From: an uncultured Collinsella sp. | GTDB taxonomy: Bacteria > Actinomycetota > Coriobacteriia > Coriobacteriales > Coriobacteriaceae | Length of the DNA stretch: 64,000 bases | NCBI GenBank assembly: GCA_902482035.1 | Contig: CABSYW010000001.1 | Location: 31,816-95,815 of the forward strand | Reading direction: 5' to 3' | Shown here: one piece after another, positions 1 to 8,747 of the stretch | How the letters are laid out: each line of letters starts with the position of its first letter | Numbering within the stretch: the first letter of the stretch is position 1 | Notes under the pieces: model-generated | The model's database searches: none | The model's input: the letters and a program-made list of their open reading frames with translations, nothing else | What the model was told of the DNA's origin: nothing | Translations under genes and position numbers: made by a program

Positions 1-312
1 GTCGGCATCGACCAGCACCGTGTACGTACGGAAGGTGCCGAGTCTTCCATCCTGGCCGCTACCATCTTCCGAAGGCATCTTGGCACCCAGGCCTCCCACG
101 ATACGCACGCTGTCGGCCGTCTCGCCCTCGAGCGTCACATGCGGACGACGAATTTCGACCCGTTCGCGGTACTCACCCGGCGCCACCAGCACGCGCACCG
201 GCACGGTCGCATCGGGCACACACCGCTCCGCCGCCTCGAGCGCCGCCGAAATGCTGCGATACGCGCCTTCGCGTTCGAGCGATACCTCAAAGAGCTGTTC
301 TTTACCACTCAT
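1..312 (-). CDS. Pectinesterase (CE8 family), N-terminal part, cut by window edge
   Basis: First 104 codons of a pectinesterase-like protein; the rest lies left of the window. Enzymes of this family remove methyl esters from homogalacturonan. The visible part carries the usual opening of the family: an amphipathic start, then VPVRVLVAPGEYRERVEI and HVTLEGETADSVRIVGG, which are the first turns of the parallel beta-helix. The catalytic aspartates lie beyond the edge and cannot be checked. The ATG is taken as the start because in-frame stops (TAA, TGA) lie immediately upstream. No signal peptide is visible, so the protein is probably cytoplasmic and acts on imported oligomers. It follows the GH28 gene on the same strand after 131 bp. 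The family call is by recognition only. Confidence 0.72.
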   Translation of the reverse strand, partial: MSGKEQLFEVSLEREGAYRSISAALEAAERCVPDATVPVRVLVAPGEYRERVEIRRPHVTLEGETADSVRIVGGLGAKMPSEDGSGQDGRLGTFRTYTVLVDAD

Positions 313-370
313 CTGTCATTACGCTTTCTGTCACAGAACACCCACCATGCAATACCGGCACCTATAGATT

Positions 371-406
371 GCGTGCGACAGCCGGGCAGACCCGACCGTC
401 GCACGC
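371..406 (-). terminator. Hairpin between GH28 and pectinesterase genes
   Basis: A 9-bp perfect inverted repeat (GCGTGCGAC / GTCGCACGC) lies 3' of the GH28 stop codon. No T-run follows on the minus strand, so it may be a weak terminator, an mRNA-stabilising stem or a processing site rather than a full stop to transcription. Confidence 0.35.
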
Positions 407-443
407 CTCAACATGCCGTATTCACTTGTGCAGGAGCACTACC

Positions 444-2039
444 CTACGCGCGGATAACCTTGTCGACGTTTTGCAGCTGCAGCTCGTCGCCATTCTGACC
501 CTCGATGCGCACGTTCTGCAGGTCGAGGACTTTCACGTTCTGCGCGATGATGCCCTGGCGCACCATGGGCTCCACGCCGCAGGCCATGGCCGGCACAAAG
601 GGCTCGGCATCGGCGGCAAAGGTCACATGGACATCCTGGAACGTCAGGCGCGTCACCTTGCTCTCGGGAAGGCCCGTGATATAGGCCGCGGCCGCATGGC
701 AGTTGGTGGCCTCGATATCGCAAAACGTCGTGGCGCCAAAGCCGGGCGTACGGTCGTCGACGGGCAGCGCCTCGCGAGACTGCACGTAGTCGGTCTTGCC
801 GTCCTTGTCGCAGAAGTAGAACGAGTTAACCACGAAGGGCGTGAGCACCTTATCCATGCGAATGTGCTCGAAGGTGATGCCCTCGTTGACGGCGTCCTTG
901 CCGCGTCCGCGGCGTGTCTTGACGCGCAGGCCGCGGTCGGTGCGCTCAAAGAGGCACTTGCTCACGGTGAGGTCCTTGATGCCGCCGGCGGCCTCGGATC
1001 CCAGCACCACGGCGCCGTGGCCGTCGTGCATGTAGCAGTGCGAGATCAGCACGTCGTGCGTGGCGGGACGGAGCTCGGGTTCAATGCCCAGTTTGCCGCT
1101 CTTGATGGCGATGCAGTCGTCCCCCACCGAGAACTGACAGCCAAGGATGCGGACAAAACTGCAGCTCTCGGGATCGAAACCGTCGGTGTTGTGGGAGTTC
1201 TTGGGACCCTCGATGGACAGGCACAGGGCATCGACGTGCTCGCACAGAATGGGATGGATATTCCACGCCGGGCTGTTGCGCACGGTAAAGCCGGCAAGAC
1301 TCACGTTTTCGCACTCGGACAGGAAGATCATGCGCGGGCGGGCGACCTCGCGGCCCTCCTCGGGACGGAAGATGTTCTTAAAGTCCTTGTTCCACCAGTT
1401 GTCCTCGGCAAAATCGGTCTGGCCGTCGATGGCGCCGCGGCCATAGATGCACACGTCGTGCACGCTCAGGCCCGTAAAGGTCGAACAGTAGGTCGAAAAG
1501 CTCTCGCCTTCCCAGCGGCCCAGGGGCAGCATGTCGGTGCCGGCATACCCGGCGCCCTCGTCGCCCGTGACCGTGCCCGGAATGTAGGCAAGCGCCGCGC
1601 GCTCGTGACGGGCCAGCAGCACCGCGCCCTCGGCAAGCTCGATGTTGATATTGCTCTTAAGGAAGAGGGACTTGATGCGGTAGTTGCCGGCGGGGATCAG
1701 CACGCGCCCGCCCTTGGGGCAGGCCATGATAGCAGCCTGAATGTTGGTGGTGTCATCGTGCTCGGCATCGCCCTTGGCTCCGCAGTCGCGAACGTTGATG
1801 GTAAAGGGCTCCGCCGGCGTGGTGACGCCTACGCTCAACTCGCGCTCGCCGCAGACAAAGCGGATCAGGTTGCGCTTGCCGGGGGTCAGGCCATCGACAT
1901 AGGTCTCGACCGTATTCGTGGTACCGGCGGGCTCATCGTTGACAAAGATCTCCCACGTATCGGCACAGGTAAAGTAGCCGCCATCGTCGAGCTCGATAAC
2001 GGCCGCGCGGGCATTGCGCCAGATAACGTTCGTCTCCAT
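444..2039 (-). CDS. Glycoside hydrolase family 28 (polygalacturonase / exo-polygalacturonase)
   Basis: A 531-residue GH28 protein that should hydrolyse alpha-1,4-galacturonic acid linkages in de-esterified pectin oligomers. Residues ~1-80 form a small beta-rich N-terminal domain. The beta-helix follows with NTDGFDPES (~284), GDDCIAIKSGK (~306), DGHGAVVLGSE (~339) and RVKT (~372). These supply the three catalytic aspartates, the conserved GHG histidine and the substrate-binding Arg/Lys, all present. There is no signal peptide, so a cytoplasmic exo-acting enzyme is more likely than a secreted endo-pectinase. The ATG chosen has GGGAGAG just upstream; an in-frame TTG five codons earlier has no useful ribosome site. 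It lies between the sugar symporter and the pectinesterase on the same strand, but a strong terminator precedes it, so it may have its own promoter. Confidence 0.9.
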   Translation of the reverse strand: METNVIWRNARAAVIELDDGGYFTCADTWEIFVNDEPAGTTNTVETYVDGLTPGKRNLIRFVCGERELSVGVTTPAEPFTINVRDCGAKGDAEHDDTTNIQAAIMACPKGGRVLIPAGNYRIKSLFLKSNINIELAEGAVLLARHERAALAYIPGTVTGDEGAGYAGTDMLPLGRWEGESFSTYCSTFTGLSVHDVCIYGRGAIDGQTDFAEDNWWNKDFKNIFRPEEGREVARPRMIFLSECENVSLAGFTVRNSPAWNIHPILCEHVDALCLSIEGPKNSHNTDGFDPESCSFVRILGCQFSVGDDCIAIKSGKLGIEPELRPATHDVLISHCYMHDGHGAVVLGSEAAGGIKDLTVSKCLFERTDRGLRVKTRRGRGKDAVNEGITFEHIRMDKVLTPFVVNSFYFCDKDGKTDYVQSREALPVDDRTPGFGATTFCDIEATNCHAAAAYITGLPESKVTRLTFQDVHVTFAADAEPFVPAMACGVEPMVRQGIIAQNVKVLDLQNVRIEGQNGDELQLQNVDKVIRA

Positions 2040-2085
2040 GGGTCTCTCCCTCAAATGTAATCAGAAGTTCATACTACTCGTTTTT

Positions 2086-2130
2086 AAAAAAGGGCCGTAC
2101 CCGCCGGTGGATCTCCGGTGGCACGGCCCT
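2086..2130 (-). terminator. Rho-independent terminator of the GPH symporter gene
   Basis: Read on the minus strand, AGGGCCGT pairs with ACGGCCCT around an inner CCACCGG/CCGGCGG stem and is followed by six Ts. It lies 24 bp past the symporter stop codon and before the GH28 gene. Confidence 0.78.
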
Positions 2131-2153
2131 GTGGTTTGGACGATGCGCCTGCC

Positions 2154-3713
2154 CTACTCGGCGGGAATTACGCTGCCGTCCTGGAAGCCAACATTGTTGT
2201 GGGCGAAGCAGTCCTCGTACTTAAAGCCGGAGAGCTCCTCGCAAAGCGCCTTGACCTCGGGCTTGACGTCGGCCATCTTGCCACCCTCCTTGACACGGTG
2301 GATCTCGTCGCAAAGGATGTCGCACTGCTCCTTGTCAATCTTGATGCCGCGGGCAAGGACGGCCGCGAGCAGGAAGAAGCCGGCGCAGCCGATGAGCATG
2401 TAGCCGCAGATGTACAGAGGCACGGTGGCGGGCTGGGTCACGGCGTCGCTGTTGCCGGCGGTCTGAATGAAGCCGGAGGCAGCAAGGACGATAGCCCATA
2501 CGTTGACGGCAACAGCCTGGGCAATCTGCTGGCAGAGCTGCTGTGCGGAGCTGTAGATGCCCTCGCGACGACGCAGGGTGATGAGCTCATCGACATCGGG
2601 GATGTAGTTGAGCAGAACATCGGGCAGATACTGGAAGCCAACGTAGAAGAACTTCCAGATGGCGAAGATGATGGGGTAGGCGATCATGGCGATGGCGACC
2701 GTGGAGGTGCTGTTGATCTGACCAAAGGCGAAGTAGTTGTAGGCGATGATGCACGCAGCGCAACCGACGTTGGCCAGGTACCAAGACTTGTGGAAGCCCT
2801 TCTTGGCCATGAGGGCGACCCAGATAGCGGTGCAGACGATAGCGACGACCTTGCCGGGCATCTCCATCACGGACTCGTAGGACTTAGGAATCTGCAGGCA
2901 GTAGACGATGAAGAAGGACAGGCAGGCAGACCAGCAGGCAGCAGCGAGCTTCGTGGAGACCTGTGCATACAGGACCTTGCGGAAGGACTTGTTGCGGAAG
3001 GTGGAGACAACGTCGATGAAGAACTTCTTGATACCCTCGCCGACGCTCTCGATCTTCTCCTGAGCGACCTCCTCGGGGGTGTGCTCCCACGTGGACAGGT
3101 ACACGCACAGCAGCGAGATTGCCATGACCGAAGCGTTAATCGTAGCAATAATGAAGTAGCTGAACGGGTTGGTCTCGCCGAAGGTGCCAAAGCCAAAGCC
3201 GACGAGTGCTGCCATCAGGAAGCCGGCGGCGTTACCAAAGAGGTGCTTGTAGCCGGTGAGGTACGTACGCTCCTTGAAGTCATCGGTCATCTCGATGGTA
3301 AGCGGCGACAGGTTGGCGGTGCAGAACGTGTACGCGACGTTGTAGATCAGGTACAACACAAAGTAGTACGGGAAACCAAACGGCGTAGCCACAAAGATGA
3401 GCGGCTCGGCGACCATCATCGGGATAGCCAGCAAGATCCAGAAACGGCGGCGGCCAAAGATGCGGCCGATCTTAGTAGCGTAGAAGTTATCGGCCACAAA
3501 GCCCATGAGCGGGCACAGAATGGCGTTGAGATAGATGGCGAACGAGCTGATCAGCGCAGCCTCGCCTGCGGACAGACCGCACTCCGTGGACAGGAACAGC
3601 ACCATGTAGCTGTGCGTAAAGCTCAGGGCACCGGAGTTGAGCATGCCGCCCATACCAAAGCCCAAGCGCGTCCAGAATGTGATCTTGCGCTTTTTACCGA
3701 TCTTGTTAGTCAT
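2154..3713 (-). CDS. GPH-family (MFS) sugar/uronide:cation symporter
   Basis: A 519-residue polytopic membrane protein of the glycoside-pentoside-hexuronide:cation symporter family, with about twelve hydrophobic segments. Family features are the N-terminal FWTRLGFGMGGMLN start, the loop with KIGRIFGRRRFWILLAIP after the second or third helix, and a charged central region (TWEHTPEEVAQEKIES). It probably imports galacturonate or short (methyl)galacturonides, judged from its place between GH28 and the uxa genes. The start at MTNKIGKK has AGAGGGAG upstream; a longer frame from 3791 runs into the promoter and is rejected. An array of LacI-type operators overlaps its promoter, so it should be induced together with uxaC. 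The exact substrate cannot be read from the sequence. Confidence 0.88.
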   Translation of the reverse strand: MTNKIGKKRKITFWTRLGFGMGGMLNSGALSFTHSYMVLFLSTECGLSAGEAALISSFAIYLNAILCPLMGFVADNFYATKIGRIFGRRRFWILLAIPMMVAEPLIFVATPFGFPYYFVLYLIYNVAYTFCTANLSPLTIEMTDDFKERTYLTGYKHLFGNAAGFLMAALVGFGFGTFGETNPFSYFIIATINASVMAISLLCVYLSTWEHTPEEVAQEKIESVGEGIKKFFIDVVSTFRNKSFRKVLYAQVSTKLAAACWSACLSFFIVYCLQIPKSYESVMEMPGKVVAIVCTAIWVALMAKKGFHKSWYLANVGCAACIIAYNYFAFGQINSTSTVAIAMIAYPIIFAIWKFFYVGFQYLPDVLLNYIPDVDELITLRRREGIYSSAQQLCQQIAQAVAVNVWAIVLAASGFIQTAGNSDAVTQPATVPLYICGYMLIGCAGFFLLAAVLARGIKIDKEQCDILCDEIHRVKEGGKMADVKPEVKALCEELSGFKYEDCFAHNNVGFQDGSVIPAE

Positions 3714-3796
3714 CGAGCTCCCTCTCTTTTCTCGATTGTCTTGTAACAAGACATTGGAGTCCATACCGATGTCTGTCTGCATATCGCCCACTCGTA

Positions 3797-3888
3797 GGGT
3801 GAACGTTTAGCTAGATTATGCGCGATTGCGTATGATAGGTGAACGTTCACTTCTATATTATCCTTGAACGGTCGTTTTTTGCCGTTAA
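3797..3888 (-). promoter_or_regulatory. Promoter and LacI-type operator array of the symporter gene
   Basis: On the minus strand a -35 TTCACC (3838-3843) and a -10 CATAAT (3815-3820) are 17 bp apart. A perfect palindrome GTGAACGTTCAC (3839-3850) covers the -35, an imperfect copy (3799-3810) sits just downstream of the -10, and a spaced pair TGAACGG...CCGTTAA (3865-3888) lies upstream. The layout matches that in front of uxaC almost base for base in spacing, which argues for real, shared control by a LacI-family repressor, probably the one encoded at 9156-10235. Confidence 0.75.
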
Positions 3889-3957
3889 ACGGACATCTGA
3901 CTTGAAAAAAATCACGATTACATGGGTATTGAGTGGGTTTAAATTTGAGGTCGATTA

Positions 3958-3971
3958 GGTGAACGTTTATT
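3958..3971. promoter_or_regulatory. Outlying operator half-match (GTGAACGTTTAT)
   Basis: A fourth copy of the operator core with a degenerate right half, about 120 bp upstream of the main array. It could be an auxiliary site for repressor looping; on its own the match is weak. Confidence 0.4.
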
Positions 3972-4024
3972 GTTTTCGCCGCTCCCGTACCCTCAGAAAG
4001 ACACGCCCGAACAGACAGAACAAA

Positions 4025-4060
4025 CATGGCCCCGCCGGGAACACTCCCGACGGGGCCATG
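4025..4060 (-). terminator. Terminator after uxaA
   Basis: CATGGCCCCG and CGGGGCCATG flank a second paired segment (CCGGGA/TCCCGA), giving a stem of about 16 bp, followed on the minus strand by TTTGTT. It ends the uxaC-uxaB-uxaA unit before the symporter operator region. Confidence 0.75.
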
Positions 4061-4092
4061 GTCAATAGCGCCCTATGCGAACCCATTTACCG

Positions 4093-5577
4093 CTACAGGC
4101 AGACGCCGTCCTTCCAGATGCTGATCTCGTGACAGCCGCGGCGCTCGGCACTCGTAAGCTTGCCGCTCGCCGTCTCTAGCACCAGCTGGTACAGGTCGTG
4201 GGCAGCCTCGTCGAGCGTACGCTCGCCCGTGGCGACCACGCCGGCGTTAAAGTCCATCCAGTTGGCCTTGTGGTCGCACAGACGCTGGTTGGTGAACACC
4301 TTGAGTGTAGGCGCCGGTGCGCCAAACGGCGTGCCGCGGCCGGTCGAGAACAGGATTACGTGGCAGCCGGCAGCCGTCAGGGCCGTGGTGGATACCATGT
4401 CGTTACCCGGGCCGCACAGCATGTTCAGGCCATGCTTGGTAGCCTGACCGGCATACGGCAGCACGTCGACGATGGGGGCAGATCCGCCCTTTTGCACGCA
4501 GCCGCAGCTCTTGTCCTCGAGCGTGGTAATGCCGCCGTCCTTGTTGCCGGGGCTCGGGTTCTCATAGACGACCTCCCCGTGGCTGATAAAGTAGTCCTTA
4601 AAGCCGTTGAGCATGTCGGCAGCTGCGTTAAAGACGTCCTGGCTCTCACAGCGATCGAGCAGAATGCTCTCCGCGCCAAACATCTCGGGAACCTCGGTGA
4701 GCACCGACGTGCCGCCGCGGGCGACGACCATATCGCTCACGCGACCGATCGTGGGGTTGGCGGTAATGCCCGAAAGACCGTCAGAGCCGCCGCACTTAAG
4801 GCCAATGACCAGCTCGGAGGCAGGAATGGGCTCACGCTTGGCCTGCTTGGCCAGGTCGGCAAGCTCGGACAGGATCTTGTGACCCTCGACCTGCTCGTCG
4901 GCTACATCCTGGCAGGCGAGGAATCGAACGCGCTCGCGATCGAAGTCACCGAGCTCGTCGAGTACCTGCTGGTGCGTGCAGTTTTCGCAACCGAGGGACA
5001 GGAACAGCACACCCGCAGCATTTGCGTGACGCGAGAGCGCCACCAACAAGCGGCGCGTCTGGGCATGGTCGGCACCGGTCTGTGAGCAGCCAAAGGGATG
5101 CGGGAAGTAGTAAACGCCCTCCAGCGAGCCCTCGACCAGATCCTGAGCCTGCTCGCACATGGCACGTGCGACCTCGTTGACGCAGCCGACCGTGGGGATG
5201 ATCCACAGCTCGTTGCGCGTGGCGGCGCGGCCGTCAGCGCGGCGGAAGCCCATAAAGGTCTCGGGCTCAACCGGCTCAACGACCGGATGCGTCGGGTTGT
5301 AAGCGTACTCGACCTCGCCCGAAAGGTTGGTCTTGACGTTATGCGTATGAAGCCACTGACCGGGCTGGATGTCGCCCGTCACGTGGCCGATAGGAAGACC
5401 GTACTTGACGACGTCCTCCCCCGCCGCAATGGCACGCACGGCCATCTTGTGGCCCTGCGGAATATCCTCCGCGGCAACGACCTCGCCCACCCCGGGAACC
5501 GCGACGGCGGTGCCCTTGGCAAGCGGCGACAGCGCGACGATCACGTTATCGGCCGGATTGATCTGGATAGTGTTCAT
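4093..5577 (-). CDS. uxaA: Altronate dehydratase UxaA
   Basis: A 494-residue enzyme that dehydrates D-altronate to 2-keto-3-deoxy-D-gluconate, the third step of the isomerase pathway for galacturonate. Length and layout are those of full UxaA proteins: an N-terminal SAF-like domain (residues ~1-95, with GHKMAVRAI) and a large C-terminal dehydratase domain containing GCENCTHQQ, GLKCGGSDGLSGITANP and EDKSCGCVQKGG, whose cysteines and acidic residues suit iron binding. AGGACC precedes the ATG at a normal distance. It is the last gene of uxaC-uxaB-uxaA and is followed by a terminator. The 78-bp gap to uxaB holds a short GC hairpin (5621-5644) that may tune relative expression. Confidence 0.95.
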   Translation of the reverse strand: MNTIQINPADNVIVALSPLAKGTAVAVPGVGEVVAAEDIPQGHKMAVRAIAAGEDVVKYGLPIGHVTGDIQPGQWLHTHNVKTNLSGEVEYAYNPTHPVVEPVEPETFMGFRRADGRAATRNELWIIPTVGCVNEVARAMCEQAQDLVEGSLEGVYYFPHPFGCSQTGADHAQTRRLLVALSRHANAAGVLFLSLGCENCTHQQVLDELGDFDRERVRFLACQDVADEQVEGHKILSELADLAKQAKREPIPASELVIGLKCGGSDGLSGITANPTIGRVSDMVVARGGTSVLTEVPEMFGAESILLDRCESQDVFNAAADMLNGFKDYFISHGEVVYENPSPGNKDGGITTLEDKSCGCVQKGGSAPIVDVLPYAGQATKHGLNMLCGPGNDMVSTTALTAAGCHVILFSTGRGTPFGAPAPTLKVFTNQRLCDHKANWMDFNAGVVATGERTLDEAAHDLYQLVLETASGKLTSAERRGCHEISIWKDGVCL

Positions 5578-5620
5578 TACAAATGGTCCTAACCCTACAG
5601 GTTGAGCAGAAGTCAGCGGA

Positions 5621-5644
5621 CGCCCGCCAGTTGCCCGGCGGGCG
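5621..5644 (-). other. Intercistronic hairpin, uxaB-uxaA
   Basis: CGCCCGCC and GGCGGGCG form an 8-bp GC stem between the uxaB stop and the uxaA start, with no T-run. It is probably an RNA-stability or processing element. Confidence 0.4.
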
Positions 5645-5655
5645 CACAGAAGGAT

Positions 5656-7170
5656 TTAGGCCTGGGCGTTGGCAAATGCCTGCTTGGCGCCCTCGGCGCG
5701 CACAACGGCAAGCGCGTTGACGACAAACTCCTCAAGGCCGGCGATCTGCGTAAGGTCCTCGCCCCACATCTGCTCGTTGCTGAGCACGTCGTGCACCAGC
5801 TCGGCATCGTCTGCACCGGCGTGGGCGGCGTAGAAATCGAGCACGAAGGCATCGTCCTGAGCGGTGTACTCGGTGCCGTCGGCGCGGCGCAGGTGCAGGC
5901 CATCGCCCTCGCGAGCAACGAGCTCCTGCGTATAGAAGGCAATGAGCGTAGCGAGGCTCGTCGCCAGGCACTTGGGCAGGTTGCCGGTCTCGGCAACATA
6001 GTCCTTGAGCGTGGGCAGGTCGCGAGCACGCCATTTGGCGGTTGAGTTGAGGCAAATGGAGAGCAGCGCGTGGTCGATAAACGGGTTGTCGAAGCGGTTC
6101 TCGACGGCGGCGGCAAAGGCCTTGCAGTCCTCGACATCAAGATCGGCGGCAAGCGTCGGGATGACCTCGTCGTAGAGCATGGTGTTCATGAAGCCGCGAA
6201 CGGTCTCGTCATGCATGCAATCGCGCACGATGTCAAAGCCGGCAACCCAGGAACCCGGAACAAAGGCAGTGTGGGCGCCGTTGAGGATGCGGACCTTGCG
6301 CTTCTTGTACGGGGTGACATCGGGGGTCACAAAGACGCCCGGCAGGCCGGCCTTCACGAAGGGCAGACGCTCCTTGAGCGACTCATCGCCCTGGATACCC
6401 CACATCTGGAAGGGCTCGCGCACGGCCAGGAAGGGATCCTCGTAGCCTAGGCGCTCGGCCACGGCAGCGGCCTCCTTGGGGTCGCGGATACGGCCGGGGA
6501 CGATAGTGTCGACGAGCGTGGTGCAGACGGTGCAGTCGTTGGCCATCCACTGCGCAAACTCGTCCTCCCAGCCCCAGTCGCTCACGTACTGGTTCATGAT
6601 GCGCAGCAGCTCCTCGCCGTTGTGATCGATGAGCTCACAGGCGAGCACGATGACGCCCGGCTTGCCGGCGGCCCAGCGGGTGTGGAGCACCTGGGCAAGC
6701 TTGGCGGGGAAGCTCGCGGGCGGCATGTCGTCGGCCTTGCAGGACGGATCGTAGGCGATACCGGCCTCGGTGGTGTTGGAGACGATAATCTCCAAATCGT
6801 CGGAGACGGCGACCTCCATCATGGCGCGGTAGTCGTCCTCGCGATACGGATTGAGGCAGCGGCTGCAGGCGCTGATCACACGGGACTCGTCGACCGTGTT
6901 GCCGCTCTCCTTGCCGCGCACCAGCACGGTGTACAGGTCATCCTGAGCGTTAATGCCGTCGGCAAAGCCAAAGGCACCGCTGATGGGCTGGACCATGACA
7001 ACCTTGCCGTTCCAGCCGGTTGCCTCGTTGCCCATGTCAAAGAAGCGGTCGACGAAGGCGCGCAGGAAATTGCCCTCGCCAAACTGCAGAACCTTCTCGG
7101 GCGCGTCCTTGGGCAGCAGGTAGCCCTTGTAGCCGATCTTCTCGAGCGTCTCGTAGCTGATGTTCTCCAT
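5656..7170 (-). CDS. uxaB: Tagaturonate reductase (altronate oxidoreductase) UxaB
   Basis: A 504-residue member of the mannitol dehydrogenase (polyol-specific long-chain dehydrogenase) family; it reduces D-tagaturonate to D-altronate with NADH. Near the N-terminus VLQFGEGNFLRAFVDRF (~28-44) is the Rossmann nucleotide-binding segment. The C-terminal domain carries the active-site stretch KKRKVRILNGAHTAFVP (~290-306) with its conserved lysine and asparagine, and NPFIDHALLSI further on. Length fits UxaB. AAGGAGAG lies upstream of the ATG. It is the middle gene of the uxaCBA unit. The close relative UxuB (fructuronate reductase) is the main alternative; the neighbouring uxaA and lack of uxuA favour UxaB. 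Confidence 0.93.
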   Translation of the reverse strand: MENISYETLEKIGYKGYLLPKDAPEKVLQFGEGNFLRAFVDRFFDMGNEATGWNGKVVMVQPISGAFGFADGINAQDDLYTVLVRGKESGNTVDESRVISACSRCLNPYREDDYRAMMEVAVSDDLEIIVSNTTEAGIAYDPSCKADDMPPASFPAKLAQVLHTRWAAGKPGVIVLACELIDHNGEELLRIMNQYVSDWGWEDEFAQWMANDCTVCTTLVDTIVPGRIRDPKEAAAVAERLGYEDPFLAVREPFQMWGIQGDESLKERLPFVKAGLPGVFVTPDVTPYKKRKVRILNGAHTAFVPGSWVAGFDIVRDCMHDETVRGFMNTMLYDEVIPTLAADLDVEDCKAFAAAVENRFDNPFIDHALLSICLNSTAKWRARDLPTLKDYVAETGNLPKCLATSLATLIAFYTQELVAREGDGLHLRRADGTEYTAQDDAFVLDFYAAHAGADDAELVHDVLSNEQMWGEDLTQIAGLEEFVVNALAVVRAEGAKQAFANAQA

Positions 7171-7210
7171 CGATGTCTCTCCTTAGATTGCTGTTAGCGT
7201 GCAGGCAAAA

Positions 7211-7242
7211 CGGGGGCGCCGCGTGTGGCAACGGCGCTCCCG
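7211..7242 (-). other. Intercistronic hairpin, uxaC-uxaB
   Basis: CGGGGGCGCCG and CGGCGCTCCCG form an almost perfect 11-bp stem in the 96-bp gap between uxaC and uxaB. There is no T-run, so an RNA-processing or stability role is likelier than termination. Confidence 0.4.
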
Positions 7243-7266
7243 AGTTCGGTGTGATTCGATGCGGGT

Positions 7267-8694
7267 TTAGGCCTCGACGGTATCCAGGTCAAAGCCAAAG
7301 TAGCGGACCGCGTTGTTGTAGCTAATGTCGCGCACGATGGCTCCCAGCAGCTCCATGTCGGCCGGATACTTGCCCTGCTCGACCCACTCGCCGATCACGC
7401 CGCACAGCACGCGACGGAAGTACTCATGACGCGGGTAGGACAGGAAGGAGCGGGAATCGGTAAGCATGCCCACAAAGTTGCCCAGCACGCCCTCGTTAGC
7501 CAGAGCCGTGAGCTGCTCGCGCATACCGACCTCGTTGTCGTTGAACCACCAGGCAGAGCCGTTCTGGATCTTGCCGGCGGTCGGAGCCTCCTGGAAGCAG
7601 CCTATCACGGTATCGATCATGGTGTTGTCGATGGGGTTCAGGCTGTACAGGATGGTCTTGGGCAGACCCGTGGACTCCTGGATGGAGTTGAGGAAATCGG
7701 CCAGCTGGTCGGACGGCGTGTAGTTGGAGATACAGTCGTAGCCGGTGTCGGGACCGAGCTTGGCGAACATAGCGCGGTTGTTGTCACGCTTGCAGCCAAA
7801 GTGCAGCTGCATGGCCCAGCCAAGGCGGACATACTCGCCGGCGACGAACTGCATAAAGGCCGTCTTGTACTTGAGGACCTCGTCCTCGGTAAGCGGCTCG
7901 GCGGCAAGGCCCTTGGCAAAGATAGTCTCGATTTCGTCGGCGGTAGCCGGAACGTACATAACGTAGTCGAGCGCGTGGTCGGAAGCGCGGCAGCCCAGCT
8001 CGTGGGCAACGTCGTAGCGCTTGGAGATGGCAGCCTTCATGCCCTCGAAGTCGCTGATCTCAACGCCAGCAACCTCGGAGAGATGCTTGCAGTAGTCGGC
8101 GAACTCCTGGCCACGCTCGATGCGCAGGGCGGCATCGGGGCGCATGGCGGGAACGACCTGAACGTCAAAACTGTCGTCGGCGGCAATCTTCTTGTGCCAC
8201 TCAAAGCTGTCGGCGGGGTCGTCGGTAGTGCAGATCATGCGGACGTTGGACTGCTTGATGAGGTTGCGGCAGGTAAAGCTGGCCTCGGCGAGCTTGGCGT
8301 TGGCAAGGTCCCAGACCTCCTGAGCGGTTTTGCCGTTCAGGACGCCCTCGTAGCCAAAGTAACGCTTAAGCTCCAGGTGGCTCCACTCAAAGACGGGGTT
8401 GCCCACGCAGCGGCCCAGGGTCTCGGCCCACTTCTGGAACTTCTCGCGAGCAGGGGCATCGCCGGTAATGAAGCGCTCGTCGACGCCGTTGGCACGCATT
8501 AGGCGCCACTTGTAGTGGTCGCCGCCCAGCCAAACCTCGGTAATGTTCTCAAAACGCTTGTCGTCCCAGATCTCCTTGGGAGAAATGTGGCAGTGGTAGT
8601 CAACGATGGGCATACCCTCGGCAAAGTTGTGGAACAGTTCCTCGCCGGTTTTGGTGCTCAGCAGGAAATCCTGATCGTCCATGAAGTTTTTCAT
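7267..8694 (-). CDS. uxaC: Uronate (glucuronate/galacturonate) isomerase UxaC
   Basis: A 475-residue TIM-barrel isomerase of the amidohydrolase superfamily that turns D-galacturonate into D-tagaturonate (and glucuronate into fructuronate), the first step of the pathway. Seen in the sequence: IVDYHCHISPKEIWDD (~29-44) with the HxH metal motif, GGDHYKWRLMRANGV (~59-73), and WWFNDNEVGMREQL and LTDSRSFLSYPRHEYFRR near the C-terminus, all typical. The start MKNFMDDQ has AAAGGGG upstream. A longer reading frame from 8760 would begin inside an operator and is rejected. It heads the uxaCBA unit and is preceded by a promoter with two perfect LacI-type palindromes. Confidence 0.95.
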   Translation of the reverse strand: MKNFMDDQDFLLSTKTGEELFHNFAEGMPIVDYHCHISPKEIWDDKRFENITEVWLGGDHYKWRLMRANGVDERFITGDAPAREKFQKWAETLGRCVGNPVFEWSHLELKRYFGYEGVLNGKTAQEVWDLANAKLAEASFTCRNLIKQSNVRMICTTDDPADSFEWHKKIAADDSFDVQVVPAMRPDAALRIERGQEFADYCKHLSEVAGVEISDFEGMKAAISKRYDVAHELGCRASDHALDYVMYVPATADEIETIFAKGLAAEPLTEDEVLKYKTAFMQFVAGEYVRLGWAMQLHFGCKRDNNRAMFAKLGPDTGYDCISNYTPSDQLADFLNSIQESTGLPKTILYSLNPIDNTMIDTVIGCFQEAPTAGKIQNGSAWWFNDNEVGMREQLTALANEGVLGNFVGMLTDSRSFLSYPRHEYFRRVLCGVIGEWVEQGKYPADMELLGAIVRDISYNNAVRYFGFDLDTVEA

Positions 8695-8747
8695 CAAACA
8701 ACCCCTTTGTTGGCGGAGCGGGCACACGATGCGCTCGTTATCCTCTA

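Noticed and set aside
369..2060. Long open frame on the plus strand opposite GH28
   Set aside because: It mirrors the GC-rich third positions of the GH28 gene, lacks any recognisable domain and has no ribosome site. Similar antisense frames opposite ppc (22542-25049), feoB (10705-12942) and htpG (36867-38525) are rejected for the same reason.
3714..3791. Longer N-terminus for the symporter
   Set aside because: It would start inside the leader without a ribosome site; the downstream ATG has a good one and the extra residues are polar and unlike the family.
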